DNA of 64,000 nt from Lewinellaceae bacterium (GCA_020636355.1 JACJYB010000001.1:1-64000); one strand, 5' to 3'. Positions 43,265 to 52,969 are shown, numbered from the stretch's first letter. Program-made: numbers and translations. The notes: generated by a model not told the origin, from the sequence alone.

Positions 43265-44209
43265 TCAGTGGGCTGCTAATCCTTTCAGTAAATTGTGTAA
43301 TTCCAATTCCGTTTGTTTTATACGGTTCTGGTGATCCGGTAGATCCGGATGCAACGGACGGTGATCAAGTTGTTGTACCAGTTGCTTTAAGGATCTCCAG
43401 GTCAATTGATCCGCTGGCTTCAGCATGGTATCCAGGAATCGATCAAGGATGTACTCAATGGCCAGCGACGTCGGATGCGTCATGTCCCGCTCGTAAAAAC
43501 GGTAATCCCGCAACATGTCGATTTGGATCTCATAGGCGGGAAAATAATACAAATGGTCCGGGAAGGTATTGGCGAGGGCCTCGGCAGCAAGCAGCAAGGT
43601 GGCTTTACTGCGGTTATTTTCTACCAATCCATCCCTGAGGTATCGCACCGGTGACACCGTAAGTACGATCCGCACATCAGGATTTGTACGAATGAGTGTT
43701 TCCGTCAATGGGATCCACAGGTCAATGATCTGGCCCAGTGAAGCCCGGTTGCGCGAGAAAAGGTTGCCGGGCATTTTGTGACAATTATTAACGATCACAT
43801 TCTTTTCCCGGTGGTTGTAATAATGTGCGCTTCCCCAGGTTAAGACCAGTGTATTGGCCTGCATCAACCGCTTTCTGCCGGCGTTAAATGCTTCCAGCAT
43901 GCCCTGCCAAGCCGCTTCAGCGTCTGCTGCACTGAAGCGTCCGTGATATTGCCAGTGATGGAAGAGGCCGTCCCGGTTGAACAATGCTTCCATTTTGGGC
44001 TTTTCATCTGCAATTAATTCGACAAGCTGCTGTCCAAGAGAAAGCGGATTGAAAGTTATGCCATAAGGGTTGATGCCTGTATCCAGGCGGTGATGGGCTA
44101 GAAGATGACCCAGGTTTTCCGCAAAACAAGACCCCATGCAGAGTAAGCGGTCTCCAAGCTTAATATGCCAGGAGGGAACAGGAATTTCTACGGGTGTCTG
44201 GAGCTTCAT
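43265..44209 (-). CDS. GSCFA family protein
   Basis: 314 residues. Named for the motif seen here as CMGSCFAENLG near residue 30, followed by NPYGITFNPLSLGQQL. Other conserved parts: LVLTWGSAHYYNH, NNCHKMPGNLFSRNRAS, VRIVLTVSPVRYLRDGLVENNRSKATLLLA, YYFPAYEIQIDMLRDYRFYERDMTHPT. The pattern (GSC, N-terminal Ser; late D..H) is related to SGNH esterases, so an acyl-ester hydrolase or transferase is plausible, but no substrate is known to me. Divergent from the next plus-strand gene, 56 bases apart. Confidence 0.92.
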   Translation of the reverse strand: MKLQTPVEIPVPSWHIKLGDRLLCMGSCFAENLGHLLAHHRLDTGINPYGITFNPLSLGQQLVELIADEKPKMEALFNRDGLFHHWQYHGRFSAADAEAAWQGMLEAFNAGRKRLMQANTLVLTWGSAHYYNHREKNVIVNNCHKMPGNLFSRNRASLGQIIDLWIPLTETLIRTNPDVRIVLTVSPVRYLRDGLVENNRSKATLLLAAEALANTFPDHLYYFPAYEIQIDMLRDYRFYERDMTHPTSLAIEYILDRFLDTMLKPADQLTWRSLKQLVQQLDHRPLHPDLPDHQNRIKQTELELHNLLKGLAAH

Positions 44210-44265
44210 ATGACGTGCATCAGGTAGTAAAATTATTGTATTTTGCGGGCTTCATATCAACAGAT

Positions 44266-45588
44266 ATGCATATTTGGGATCGATTATTCAAGGTTAAGGA
44301 AGCAGTTGGCGAACCACCTCTGCGTCTGGGACGGTATACCGATCTGTATAAGGACGAGGAGCAATACAATGCCTGGGACAAGGCGCTGGATGCTTATGAA
44401 GCAGAATCCTATTGGGATGCAATCCAGCACTTCATCGATTATCTGCGGGATCCGGGACTGGACAATGCAAAATCCTGGATTGAGGATCATACCCTCCAGT
44501 TTTCCTTCTTTCAGGGCTCAAAGCAGATTTTTGGAAGCGCTTCGGCAACCCATGTAAGAGCAGAGAGCAGAATAGCTTATTCCCAGGATATGAACATCGG
44601 CTTCCTGCGCCGGCTAATCGAGCAAAACTTTGCACTCAAGTATTCCCGGTTTACGCTGGACAACGAGAATTACATCACACTGGTTTTTGATACCGCGTTG
44701 GTTGATGCTTCTCCCTACAAAATGTATTATGCACTAAAGGAATTGGCGGTACATGCCGATAAGCAGGACGATTTGTTGATCACCGAATTCAAAGATCTGG
44801 ATCCGGTTAATACCGGACATACGGTGTCCCTGTCGGCGGAAGAACTCGAACTTAAATACAACTATTTTCAGCACCAGATTCACTCCACGATCTCCTTCCT
44901 GGACGCTGCCAGAATCAATTACATGCAATATCCCGCATCCATCGGATACCTGCTGTTGGCCTTGTGTTATAAATTGGACTATTTGCTGGTGCCCCAAGGG
45001 ACTTTAATGGAGGCTTTCGAGAAAATGCACCGGCTCTATTTTGCCAAGGATGATGAGACCCTCAATCAGAAAGTCATTCAGCTGCGGCGTGAGATGGAAG
45101 CTTTACAGGACATATCACGGGATGAATTTGACCGCCAATTGTACCTGACCAAATCGACCTTTGGCATTACCACCCCGGTCAATCATCAGCAAATCCAGGA
45201 ATTAATCCAATCGGAATTTAACAACATCAATTGGTATCTGGAAAATGAATTCCCGGAGGTAGCGCTCGCCATATGCGATTACATCGTTGGATATTGTTTT
45301 TTTAATTATGCATTACCTGAACCTGATCGGGATTTGTTCCGGTTGTATTACCGCATTCGGGAAGCCTCATTTTTCCAGGATCTTGGCTTTCCCCAGCGGT
45401 ATCAACAGCATGGAAAATTGGACAAGAAGAGTGTTCGCAAATCACTCGAAGCCATTGAAGATCAATACAAACCGCGATTTCCTCAATTACGGCTCACGAC
45501 GCATGACCTGAACTATGAAGACCAGGCTATGTGCGCCCGGTCTTTCCTGGCCATGGTAGGAACCCAGGACCTGACAAAATTGTATTGA
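44266..45588 (+). CDS. Unrecognised protein with a YbjN-like segment, coupled to an HtrA-like protease
   Basis: 440 residues, no signal peptide and no membrane segment. The ATG at 44,266 (MHIWDRLFKVKEAVGEPPLRLG) is preferred; 24 more codons are open upstream but overlap the opposite gene's start. Residues ~120-190 (MNIGFLRRLIEQNFALKYSRFTLDNENYITLVFDTALVDASPYKMYYALKELAVHADKQDDLL) resemble the YbjN/type III chaperone-like fold. The remainder is helical. Its stop codon overlaps the protease start as TGATG, so the two proteins are made together. I do not recognise a named family for the whole protein; a client- or partner-binding role with the protease is inference. Confidence 0.8.
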   Translation: MHIWDRLFKVKEAVGEPPLRLGRYTDLYKDEEQYNAWDKALDAYEAESYWDAIQHFIDYLRDPGLDNAKSWIEDHTLQFSFFQGSKQIFGSASATHVRAESRIAYSQDMNIGFLRRLIEQNFALKYSRFTLDNENYITLVFDTALVDASPYKMYYALKELAVHADKQDDLLITEFKDLDPVNTGHTVSLSAEELELKYNYFQHQIHSTISFLDAARINYMQYPASIGYLLLALCYKLDYLLVPQGTLMEAFEKMHRLYFAKDDETLNQKVIQLRREMEALQDISRDEFDRQLYLTKSTFGITTPVNHQQIQELIQSEFNNINWYLENEFPEVALAICDYIVGYCFFNYALPEPDRDLFRLYYRIREASFFQDLGFPQRYQQHGKLDKKSVRKSLEAIEDQYKPRFPQLRLTTHDLNYEDQAMCARSFLAMVGTQDLTKLY

Positions 45589-46673
45589 TGGAAGAAGTTA
45601 TTGAACGCCTCAAACAAATTATCGTCCAGATAGCAACTCCCTATGTGACGGGCACCGGATTTTTTCTTCCTCAGGACGGACTGATCATCACGAATGAACA
45701 TGTGGTACGCGATAACCGGCAGGTGGTCATCCATAGCGATTGCATCCCCAAACAATTGGTTCCTGTCGTTTACCTTGACGAACGATTCGATCTGGCTTTT
45801 CTGGCATTACCCCAGCAAGTCCGCTGTAAGGACGGGGGGAAGTTGAGCCTGAAGGAAGAAGCCAGGGAAGGAGAAGTAGTGGTAGCAGCAGGTCACCCCT
45901 ATGATCTCAAATTTACCGCCACGCAGGGTATTATCTCGAGTACCCTGTTTCGCAATGGGGACATTCGATATTACCAGCATGATGCGGCCCTCAATCCGGG
46001 TAATAGTGGTGGGCCACTGGTCAACATGGACGGGGATATCATCGGGGTTAACACCTTTGTAATCCGTGACGGACAAAATATGGGATTTTGTTTGCCCTCA
46101 GGCTACATCCGGGCCGCCATTGATGAATTCAAAGCGGCGGGAAAACCAGAAGCCATCCGCTGCCCTGCCTGTTCAAACATCATCCATGCAGGCAATCTCT
46201 CTGGAAAGTATTGCGGGTTTTGCGGGGTGACGGCTTCCATGCCCTCTACCACCGAACAATACGAGCCTACCGGCCTGGCGGCAACCATCGAGGAGGTTTT
46301 GTCAAAATTGGGATTCAGTGTGCCATTGTCCCGCTTGGGCCCTAACAATTGGGAGCTACTTCGCGGCAGTGCCAAGGTCAACGTCAGCTATCACGAGAAG
46401 ACCGGTCTGATCACGGGTGAAGCCTATTTGTGCTACCTGCCAAAAGACGGTAATAAGGCGCTGTACGAGTACTTGTTGCGCCAAAATTACAACTTGCAGG
46501 GTCTGACCTTCAGTGTCCGGGGAAATGAGATAATTTTATCATTATTGATCTACGATCAATACATGAATCCGGATTCGGCATTACATTTGTTCCAGGATTT
46601 GTTGGAGAAGGCCGACGAATTTGATAATATACTGGTTGAAAGCTTTGGAGCTATTTGGCGAGAGCCATCCTAA
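45588..46673 (+). CDS. Cytoplasmic HtrA/trypsin-like serine protease with zinc ribbon and YbjN-like domain
   Basis: 361 residues. Residues 1-190 are a trypsin-fold protease with a complete triad: His38 in TNEHVV, Asp68 in FDLAFL, Ser140 in NPGNSGGPLV. There is no PDZ domain. Around 205-232 is a Cys4 zinc ribbon (CPAC...CGFCG). The C-terminal ~115 residues are YbjN-like (ALYEYLLRQNYNLQGLTFSVRGNEIILSLLIYD, LLEKADEFDNILVESFGA). No signal peptide or membrane segment is seen, which is unusual for HtrA relatives and suggests an intracellular enzyme. Coupled (TGATG) to the upstream gene with a similar YbjN-like segment. Confidence 0.85.
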   Translation: MEEVIERLKQIIVQIATPYVTGTGFFLPQDGLIITNEHVVRDNRQVVIHSDCIPKQLVPVVYLDERFDLAFLALPQQVRCKDGGKLSLKEEAREGEVVVAAGHPYDLKFTATQGIISSTLFRNGDIRYYQHDAALNPGNSGGPLVNMDGDIIGVNTFVIRDGQNMGFCLPSGYIRAAIDEFKAAGKPEAIRCPACSNIIHAGNLSGKYCGFCGVTASMPSTTEQYEPTGLAATIEEVLSKLGFSVPLSRLGPNNWELLRGSAKVNVSYHEKTGLITGEAYLCYLPKDGNKALYEYLLRQNYNLQGLTFSVRGNEIILSLLIYDQYMNPDSALHLFQDLLEKADEFDNILVESFGAIWREPS

Positions 46674-46774
46674 TAACACACTATTATATAGCAATTGTCG
46701 TTTATCTTTAGGGAACTAGATTTAAGCAACGAACACCCGACGTCGAACATTCTAAATCGCTTAAAGCAGAATCT

Positions 46775-47842
46775 ATGGAGTACAATGCATTACGTGCAAT
46801 AAAGTCCGGACTCATGATATTGGCTGTGTCCTTTTTGGCAAATACAGTCAGGTCACAGGATATTCATTTCTCTCAGTTTTACATGTCTCCTCTGACTTTG
46901 AATCCGGCCATGACCGGCGTAATGAATTGCAACAATCGCTTCATCGCCAACTACCGCAATCAATGGGCTTCCGTATTGAAATCCAATGCCTACAATACCT
47001 ATGCGGTGTCCTACGATCATAAGGTGCCGGTTGGACAATATGATAATTTTGGCATTGGGGGATCCTTCTACGGTGATGTAGCCGGGCAGCTCAATTTCGG
47101 CACGATGAAAGCAGCAGTGTCCGGATCCTTCAGTAAAAAAATGTTTGGCAATCGCCGCAATAGTCACTATATGGTAGCCGGTACATCACTGGGCTATGCG
47201 TTCCGAACCATCGATTTTACGCAGGCTCGGTGGGGGTTGCAACACGACAACAATGGCGGATTTGATCCTACCTTGCCGACCGGAGAAGAAGGCAAACTGT
47301 ACCAGGACAATTTGTCTTTTGTCGACCTGAATGTCGGTTTACTTTGGTTTTCAGTGCTCAACAAAGACAACAACGTGTATCTTGGCGTTGCCTACGACCA
47401 TTTGAATCAACCCAATATTGCTTTTGAAGAAGGAACAACCATCCCGTTATACGGAAAATATACCATCCACGCCGGTGGCGAGATCAATTTCAACAGGCAG
47501 TATTCCATATTGCCAGGTATTGTTTTACTGAGTCAGGGACCTTCTTTTGAAGTCAATGGAGGTACCAGTCTGCGCTTTCTTTTCGGACCAAGGGATGCAC
47601 AACAATCGGTGCAGTTTGGATTATGGGCAAGGCTGGCAAATCATTATGAAAAGTCCATTTTGATGGATGCCATCATCCTGTCCACCCGGTTTGATTACAA
47701 TCAGTTTGGACTGGGCTTTAGCTACGACATCAATACCTCTCCGCTCCATCAGGCCAGTGGATCCAACGGTTCATTCGAGTTCTCGCTGATCTACAAATTG
47801 TGTGGAGCTGAGAATCGGGGCGTGTATTGTCCTGAGTTTTAA
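46775..47842 (+). CDS. PorP/SprF family type IX secretion membrane protein
   Basis: 355 residues with signal peptide (...MILAVSFLANTVRSQ). The PorP/SprF start DIHFSQFYMSPLTLNPAMTGVMNCNNRFIANYRNQWASV is clear, followed by strands of an outer membrane barrel (YDNFGIGGSFYGDVAGQLNFGTMKAAVSGSFSK, LSFVDLNVGLLWFS, NNVYLGVAYDHLNQPN). These proteins help T9SS function or anchor surface adhesins. Stand-alone here, without a neighbouring SprB-like adhesin or PorK-N genes. A weak promoter-like TATCTTTA lies about 70 bases upstream. Confidence 0.92.
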   Translation: MEYNALRAIKSGLMILAVSFLANTVRSQDIHFSQFYMSPLTLNPAMTGVMNCNNRFIANYRNQWASVLKSNAYNTYAVSYDHKVPVGQYDNFGIGGSFYGDVAGQLNFGTMKAAVSGSFSKKMFGNRRNSHYMVAGTSLGYAFRTIDFTQARWGLQHDNNGGFDPTLPTGEEGKLYQDNLSFVDLNVGLLWFSVLNKDNNVYLGVAYDHLNQPNIAFEEGTTIPLYGKYTIHAGGEINFNRQYSILPGIVLLSQGPSFEVNGGTSLRFLFGPRDAQQSVQFGLWARLANHYEKSILMDAIILSTRFDYNQFGLGFSYDINTSPLHQASGSNGSFEFSLIYKLCGAENRGVYCPEF

Positions 47843-48043
47843 TATATTTACGATCGAACATATCCTAAGTTCTTGACTGCCCCTGGTCAGTGACTCCTGT
47901 GGAGTGCTGCTACACCCGGAATCATTCTGTAAAGACTGTTAAAGCATTTGGCCAATCGCCGGATATGTCTTAATTTCATGAATTACCTGGTTTATGTAGA
48001 GAACTGACAAAAAAATTGTCCAAAGAAAGAAAACCACCTGATT

Positions 48044-48547
48044 ATGTTTGGAAACAACACAAAAAAAGACGTGAAAAGCAATACGTTACCATCTATGCCA
48101 TCTCCCTCCGGACACTCTCTGAATAGTGTCGTTGAAGGTACCATTATCGAAGGTGATATTCGCACCGAAAGCGATATTCGGATTGATGGTAATTTGTCCG
48201 GAACCCTTAATTGCAAAGGGCGGGTGATCATAGGCCCGAAAGGAGTTGTCGAAGGTGATATCCGTTGTGAAAATGCCTTGATTGAAGGATCTTTTCACGG
48301 ACTATTGTCTTGCAACGATACCCTGACTGTAAATGAAACTGCCCGCATCACCGGTGATATCAATACGGATAAGTTGGTTGTACACTCCGGCGCTACATTC
48401 AATGTGAATTGTAACATGGGTGTCAAAAATGCCACAAAAAATCACCCGGAAAAAAAACAGGAAATTAAACTGACACCCGGAGCTACGGACAAAAAGCCAG
48501 TGAAGGAAGAGATCATCTCCTTCGTGGAAGATCCCATTAAAAAATAA
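48044..48547 (+). CDS. Bactofilin (polymer-forming cytoskeletal protein)
   Basis: 167 residues. The central ~100 residues form the right-handed beta-helix of bactofilins: NSVVEGTIIEGDIRTESDIRIDGNLSGTLNCKGRVIIGPKGVVEGDIRCENALIEGSFHGLLSCNDTLTVNETARITGDINTDKLVVHSGATFNVN, with repeated G/N turns. Disordered ends. It polymerises at the membrane and helps shape or wall metabolism. It starts a plus-strand run with AtpZ and a membrane protein; the gap to AtpZ is 2 bases. Confidence 0.93.
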   Translation: MFGNNTKKDVKSNTLPSMPSPSGHSLNSVVEGTIIEGDIRTESDIRIDGNLSGTLNCKGRVIIGPKGVVEGDIRCENALIEGSFHGLLSCNDTLTVNETARITGDINTDKLVVHSGATFNVNCNMGVKNATKNHPEKKQEIKLTPGATDKKPVKEEIISFVEDPIKK

Positions 48548-48549
48548 TT

Positions 48550-48768
48550 GTGGCACGTAATCCGGCCCCTAGGGTCAATGCGTATTTAAAATACACCGGA
48601 ATGGCTCTGCAGATGGGAGCCATTCTTTTTTTCTGTATCTGGATCGGACAAAAAATAGATCATCATTTTGGTCTTGACAAACCCTGGTTTACAATGGCAT
48701 TGGTGCTATTAGGATTCATTGGGACCATTTATTCGCTTAACCTGCAATTGCGGGAAGACAAGAAGTGA
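48550..48768 (+). CDS. AtpZ/AtpI-like small membrane protein
   Basis: 72 residues, GTG start. Two membrane segments (MALQMGAILFFCIWIGQKIDHHFG and WFTMALVLLGFIGTIYSLNLQL) with the GQKIDHHFG signature of AtpZ, a small protein linked to ATP synthase assembly. In many Bacteroidota the order is bactofilin-atpZ-small membrane protein-atpB...; here the atp genes are absent after it. Confidence 0.85.
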   Translation: MARNPAPRVNAYLKYTGMALQMGAILFFCIWIGQKIDHHFGLDKPWFTMALVLLGFIGTIYSLNLQLREDKK

Positions 48769-48823
48769 CGCCCCCGAGACAGGTTATCCGGATTATGCCG
48801 ATCGTTTAGTACCTTTATTCACG

Positions 48824-49228
48824 ATGAGCTCTGCACGGTTCTACCTTGGATTAGCCATAGTGCTGCTACTTTCTCTGGGCAGTCAGTTTTTCTTTGGCTG
48901 GTATTTGCCGGAATTGAAGCCTTATATTGGATTGGGGTATGTGGCCATGGGCTATTTTACGACATTATCCGTACTCATCTATTACCTGAGCAAGCGTTTG
49001 GGTACTCACGAAAATCCGTATTTGTTGCTTTACCTTACCTACGCGGTAATCCTGTTTAAATTGGCGTCCAGCGTAATCATTGTGTATGCATTCAAGCGAT
49101 CCTACCACCCGGATACCCGGTATTTTGTCCTCCCTTTCATCGTCGTGTACATCCTCTTCACCATCTTCGAGACGGCCTACATGGCAAAATCGGGTCAGCT
49201 AAAGAGTAATGCCATTCCACGAAGCTGA
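48824..49228 (+). CDS. Four-helix membrane protein of the ATP synthase neighbourhood
   Basis: 134 residues from the ATG at 48,824 (MSSARFYLGLAIVLLLSLGS); a longer frame overlaps atpZ. Four membrane segments: YLGLAIVLLLSLGSQFFFGW, YIGLGYVAMGYFTTLSVLIYYL, YLLLYLTYAVILFKLASSVIIVYAF and YFVLPFIVVYILFTIFETAYMA. It resembles the AtpI-like or hypothetical protein that usually sits between atpZ and atpB in Bacteroidota; the role is not established. Confidence 0.75.
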   Translation: MSSARFYLGLAIVLLLSLGSQFFFGWYLPELKPYIGLGYVAMGYFTTLSVLIYYLSKRLGTHENPYLLLYLTYAVILFKLASSVIIVYAFKRSYHPDTRYFVLPFIVVYILFTIFETAYMAKSGQLKSNAIPRS

Positions 49229-49374
49229 TCAGACCAGTTGGTTTTAGGGGGCCATCATCAGGGTGCCGGCCACTGACCCAATTGCTTCGTTCCTTTACCG
49301 GATTAGGCCATTCTTCCCGGATGAGTGCATGAATTGGAAGCAAATTTGCGATCTTTGAAGTGAATCCTTTCAGT

Positions 49375-49872
49375 ATGGCCAGTGATCAAGATGCTATTTA
49401 TCGTGTGCGTATTGCCGGTGCCGAACCAGTAATGATCAATCCGGAAGTCCTGTCCCATTTGGATGTTATTGCTACAGAAGATGGTCGTTATCATCTTTTA
49501 TGGGAAGGGAAATCGATCCATTTTGAGATGCTGTCGCTGGACCTTGAAGCCAAACGGATGGTGATTCGTGCCGAAGGGCAGCAGTTCCAATTGGAAGTAA
49601 GTGATGCCCTTCAGTTGATGATTGAACGGTTGGGACTTCAACGGCATCGAAGCAACGCCCTGGAACAATTGCGGGCTCCTATGCCCGGATTGGTCCTTAA
49701 ATTTTTAGTTCAACCAGGTGATCACATCCAGCCTGGCGATCCGGTGGTGATATTGGAAGCAATGAAAATGGAGAATGTGATCAAATCCACTGGACATGGC
49801 ACCGTTGATCAACTACGGGTAAGTGAAGGCCAGCCGGTCGAAAAAGAAGAAGTCCTGATGTCCTTCCGCTAG
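49375..49872 (+). CDS. Biotin carboxyl carrier-type protein
   Basis: 165 residues from the ATG at 49,375 (a GTG at 49,360 is possible). The C-terminal ~75 residues are a biotinyl domain: LRAPMPGLVLKFLVQPGDHIQPGDPVVILEAMKMENVIKS, with the biotinylated Lys in EAMKMEN. The N-terminal ~90 residues are a propionyl/acetyl-CoA carboxylase-type extension (YRVRIAGAEPVMINPEVLSHLDVI). It probably serves an acyl-CoA carboxylase whose other subunits are not in the window. Confidence 0.9.
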   Translation: MASDQDAIYRVRIAGAEPVMINPEVLSHLDVIATEDGRYHLLWEGKSIHFEMLSLDLEAKRMVIRAEGQQFQLEVSDALQLMIERLGLQRHRSNALEQLRAPMPGLVLKFLVQPGDHIQPGDPVVILEAMKMENVIKSTGHGTVDQLRVSEGQPVEKEEVLMSFR

Positions 49873-49884
49873 ACCGAGTAACGG

Positions 49885-52800
49885 CTACTTCTTGACGTTA
49901 TAATTTTGATTGAAGAAGGTTCGGTAATCCTCCACGCGTTTGGACTGCTGCAACTGACGCCAATTGTGCAAGCTGATCGGGAAAGCGTCGTAACGGAAAC
50001 GGTCCGGTAAAAAGTCCTTTTTGTTTTTCTCAACCGTCTCAAAGTACGCCATGGCGTCCTGCTTGGTCTTAAAGTCCCGGATGATGATTACCGGGATTTC
50101 CTTTTGCACATCGAGGCCAATGGAAGAGTATTGAAACTTCTGATTGGAGAAATACTTGCTGTTGAAGTTATATACGTTGGATTTTGCATCATTCAAAGAG
50201 GCATCCTTGGAGTTGTAAAGGATGATCAGAAAATAATGCAATACGTCATTTCCTTCGTCCTTGTACGTTACGATGGAAGATGAATTGGTGCCGACATTCG
50301 CGTTAGGGTCCCCTCCGTACAACAGGCGCAAAAGCTCTCTTGCATGAATTTGTTCATCGGTATTGGGGTAGTTGGCAATAAATTGTTTCAATGCCTCCGT
50401 ATAGGCGTCTTTACCCTCGGTGCCACCGATACAGAAGACCCCAAGCAATGCAAATTTGGCTTTTAATGCATTGTTCTTCCCAAAAAGTCCTTCTACGCCT
50501 TCCAGCAGTTGCGTTGCTTGTTGGTAATCGCCTTTCGAATAGATGTCAAATACTTGTTGGTAGTAGGCAGCCAGTTTTTGTTCCGGAGTCTCCTGACGGG
50601 CATAATAATCCGGATCCTTCAGGACGACTGCAAATTTGCTCTGGGGAAATTCACTCAGGATGCCATCCTTATACCGCGAGGCTTTGGCCAGATCATTTAG
50701 ATCGGAATAGTCCAGGTACAGGTAGTAATAGGTCTCCTCTTTGTGGCTGGTCTCGGGATATTCACTGAGGAGTAATTCGTGCTGGTCGGCGGCCAGCTGA
50801 TACCGGTCAATATTATCACGCAGCAGAATGCCCAACCGGAAACGGGCATCTTCAATCCTGCTTTTTGCCCGGGCTAAATCCTGCGCATTCCGGGGGACGT
50901 CTTTAAGGATTTGATAGATTTCATCATCTTTAACCTGATCCGTAGCGGGCTGTTGTTCGGCGACGGCTTGCTCCGTTTGATTGGCATCCGGGCGAAGACT
51001 GCGCCGCCAGTTATCCTCGTTTGCCCGGTTTCCCCATTTTTGGGAGAACTCCTTCAAACCCCGTTTGAGTTCTTTGTCATCGTAGGCAAAGAACGTGGAA
51101 TTTGCAAATGGATCGGAACCTGCTTGCCCGGGTCGAACTACCTGGCCGGGTGTGGCTCTGGCCGCGAGCGGGTCGGGCCTTACGGTAGATTGCACATTCT
51201 TGGCAGCTTGCTCTTCTTCCTGCTGTTTCTTTAGCCGGGCTGCCAGTTCTCTTTTTTTGTCGTCTGGCCACTGCGAAACCCGGATCAAACTATCGGTAAG
51301 GGTAATGATATCAACTTGTTCTGCAATGGGCTTCAGGGAGATTGCGAGGTCCTGAACTTTATCCAGCCTTTCATCGGTTTTGAGCATGAATTGCTGGGTA
51401 CTATCGTAATAATGATATGCCGGTGAGAAGTCATCTTTCTCATAATACAAACTGGCCAGCAGATAATAAGATTCCGCTTTCTGCAATTGCAGTTTGGCCG
51501 GTTGTCGGACGGATAGTTTCAGGTGCTCAATCGCAGCCGCACGGTCCCCTTTTGAAAGGTCGATTTGCGCCAGCGCATAATAGAGTTGGTCCCGGTATTC
51601 GGCATTTTTTGCTTCTTTGATCATATCATCGATCGCATCCAATGCTTTCCGGTCCGCCAGAGTGCCCGCTTTATTTTGCAGAACCACCTGCTTCAGCTTG
51701 GCATTAAATTCCAGGTCATACCCGGGACGATTATCCAAGACCTGGGTATAATGCGCTAGTGCCTGGTTGGCGTCTCCGTTCAATTCATACAATTGACCAA
51801 GGATGAAGGCAAGCCGGGCCCTTTCTTTTTTATCTTCACTCAGGTCATAACCCTTTTGCAGGGAGAGGATGGCCAACGCATAGTTCTCTTGGCGAATCGC
51901 ATTGTCGCCCTCAGCGACTGCAGCCATCTGCATCACTTCTGTCGGCGCTTTGGTTTTTAATTTGAGTTCGTTGAGGATAGACTGGCAAGCGTAATAATTA
52001 CCCTGGGCCGTCTGTGACCTGGCTAGCCAGACCATTCCCTCGTAGTAGGCCGGGGCCTCGCCAAAGGGTTTATCGTTGTCTTTTGCCTTTTCCGGCTCCT
52101 TATTCTGATCTTTTTTCTTACTGTCGGCAACCGGTGCTTTAGAATTTGGTTTATTTTCCGTAGCCGGGTCAGTTACAGCAGGGGTGGAGGTAGCTACCTG
52201 TTCTTCAGGCTTGGCGGATTCGTTAGCTGGTGGGTTCTTTTTGCGGTCGGCGATTGCTTTCTTGCGTGCCTTGATCTCGGCTTGCCGGGCTTTTTCAGCG
52301 TTTCGGCTGTTCTTTTTGCTGTTGCTGTTGTTTTTTATCGCGGCTTCCCGTTCTTTTTTTGTGGACTTGTTGCTGGAGGATTTTTTCTTGGAAGAGGTCT
52401 GCTTTTTCCTTTCTTTCATTTTAGCATTGCGGGCCTTGGCCTGTTCATCCTGTGTTGCCCGGCGATTATTCTTGACATTGTCCGGGTCAAACTCATCAAC
52501 CAGGTACTCAAATGTTTCCCGGGCATCCTGATATTGGTGTTTGAGGAATTGGGCTTTGCCCATCATCAGGTAACTGTCATCGGTCCATTTACTTACCCGG
52601 TGCAGGTTGATGACGACAGACAATTTCTGGATGGCCTGATCCATATCCGGAGCTACCGCTGCAGGATTTTCCACATCGACATAATCGTATACCGGAAGGA
52701 GTTGGGTATAATTATCCTGATGCTGCTCTTCCAGCTTCAGGGTCGTCAGATAAACGAGCTCATTCGCATTGAAATAACCATTGTATTTCGCCGTTGTATT

Positions 52801-52920
52801 TTGGTACAACTTGGACATGCCGCTGATATCGTCCCGACGCTTCTGGGTAACACAGGAGGACAAAATGAAAACGATAATGCTAAAAACGACGTACTTTCGT
52901 TGTCTGTAGGAACACACCAT
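49885..52920 (-). CDS. porW: PorW/SprE-like type IX secretion lipoprotein
   Basis: About 1011 residues. Lipoprotein signal (MVCSYRQRKYVVFSIIVFILSSC) with Cys in LSSC; an ATG four codons upstream is possible. The start of the mature protein, SKLYQNTTAKYNGYFNANELVYLTTLKLEEQHQDNYTQLLPVYDYVDVENPAAVAPDMDQAI, is the recognisable PorW/SprE signature. A Lys/Ser/Asn-rich stretch (~170-290) is followed by many TPR-like repeats (ALAHYTQVLDNRPGYDLEF, AESYYLLASLYYEKDDFSPAYHYY). It is needed for T9SS secretion/gliding in relatives. Divergent from the M23 peptidase, a common pairing. Confidence 0.9.
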   Translation of the reverse strand: MVCSYRQRKYVVFSIIVFILSSCVTQKRRDDISGMSKLYQNTTAKYNGYFNANELVYLTTLKLEEQHQDNYTQLLPVYDYVDVENPAAVAPDMDQAIQKLSVVINLHRVSKWTDDSYLMMGKAQFLKHQYQDARETFEYLVDEFDPDNVKNNRRATQDEQAKARNAKMKERKKQTSSKKKSSSNKSTKKEREAAIKNNSNSKKNSRNAEKARQAEIKARKKAIADRKKNPPANESAKPEEQVATSTPAVTDPATENKPNSKAPVADSKKKDQNKEPEKAKDNDKPFGEAPAYYEGMVWLARSQTAQGNYYACQSILNELKLKTKAPTEVMQMAAVAEGDNAIRQENYALAILSLQKGYDLSEDKKERARLAFILGQLYELNGDANQALAHYTQVLDNRPGYDLEFNAKLKQVVLQNKAGTLADRKALDAIDDMIKEAKNAEYRDQLYYALAQIDLSKGDRAAAIEHLKLSVRQPAKLQLQKAESYYLLASLYYEKDDFSPAYHYYDSTQQFMLKTDERLDKVQDLAISLKPIAEQVDIITLTDSLIRVSQWPDDKKRELAARLKKQQEEEQAAKNVQSTVRPDPLAARATPGQVVRPGQAGSDPFANSTFFAYDDKELKRGLKEFSQKWGNRANEDNWRRSLRPDANQTEQAVAEQQPATDQVKDDEIYQILKDVPRNAQDLARAKSRIEDARFRLGILLRDNIDRYQLAADQHELLLSEYPETSHKEETYYYLYLDYSDLNDLAKASRYKDGILSEFPQSKFAVVLKDPDYYARQETPEQKLAAYYQQVFDIYSKGDYQQATQLLEGVEGLFGKNNALKAKFALLGVFCIGGTEGKDAYTEALKQFIANYPNTDEQIHARELLRLLYGGDPNANVGTNSSSIVTYKDEGNDVLHYFLIILYNSKDASLNDAKSNVYNFNSKYFSNQKFQYSSIGLDVQKEIPVIIIRDFKTKQDAMAYFETVEKNKKDFLPDRFRYDAFPISLHNWRQLQQSKRVEDYRTFFNQNYNVKK

Positions 52921-52969
52921 ATGCTTGTACACTTATCGCAGATCTATCTTACATATAACTTATTGACCG

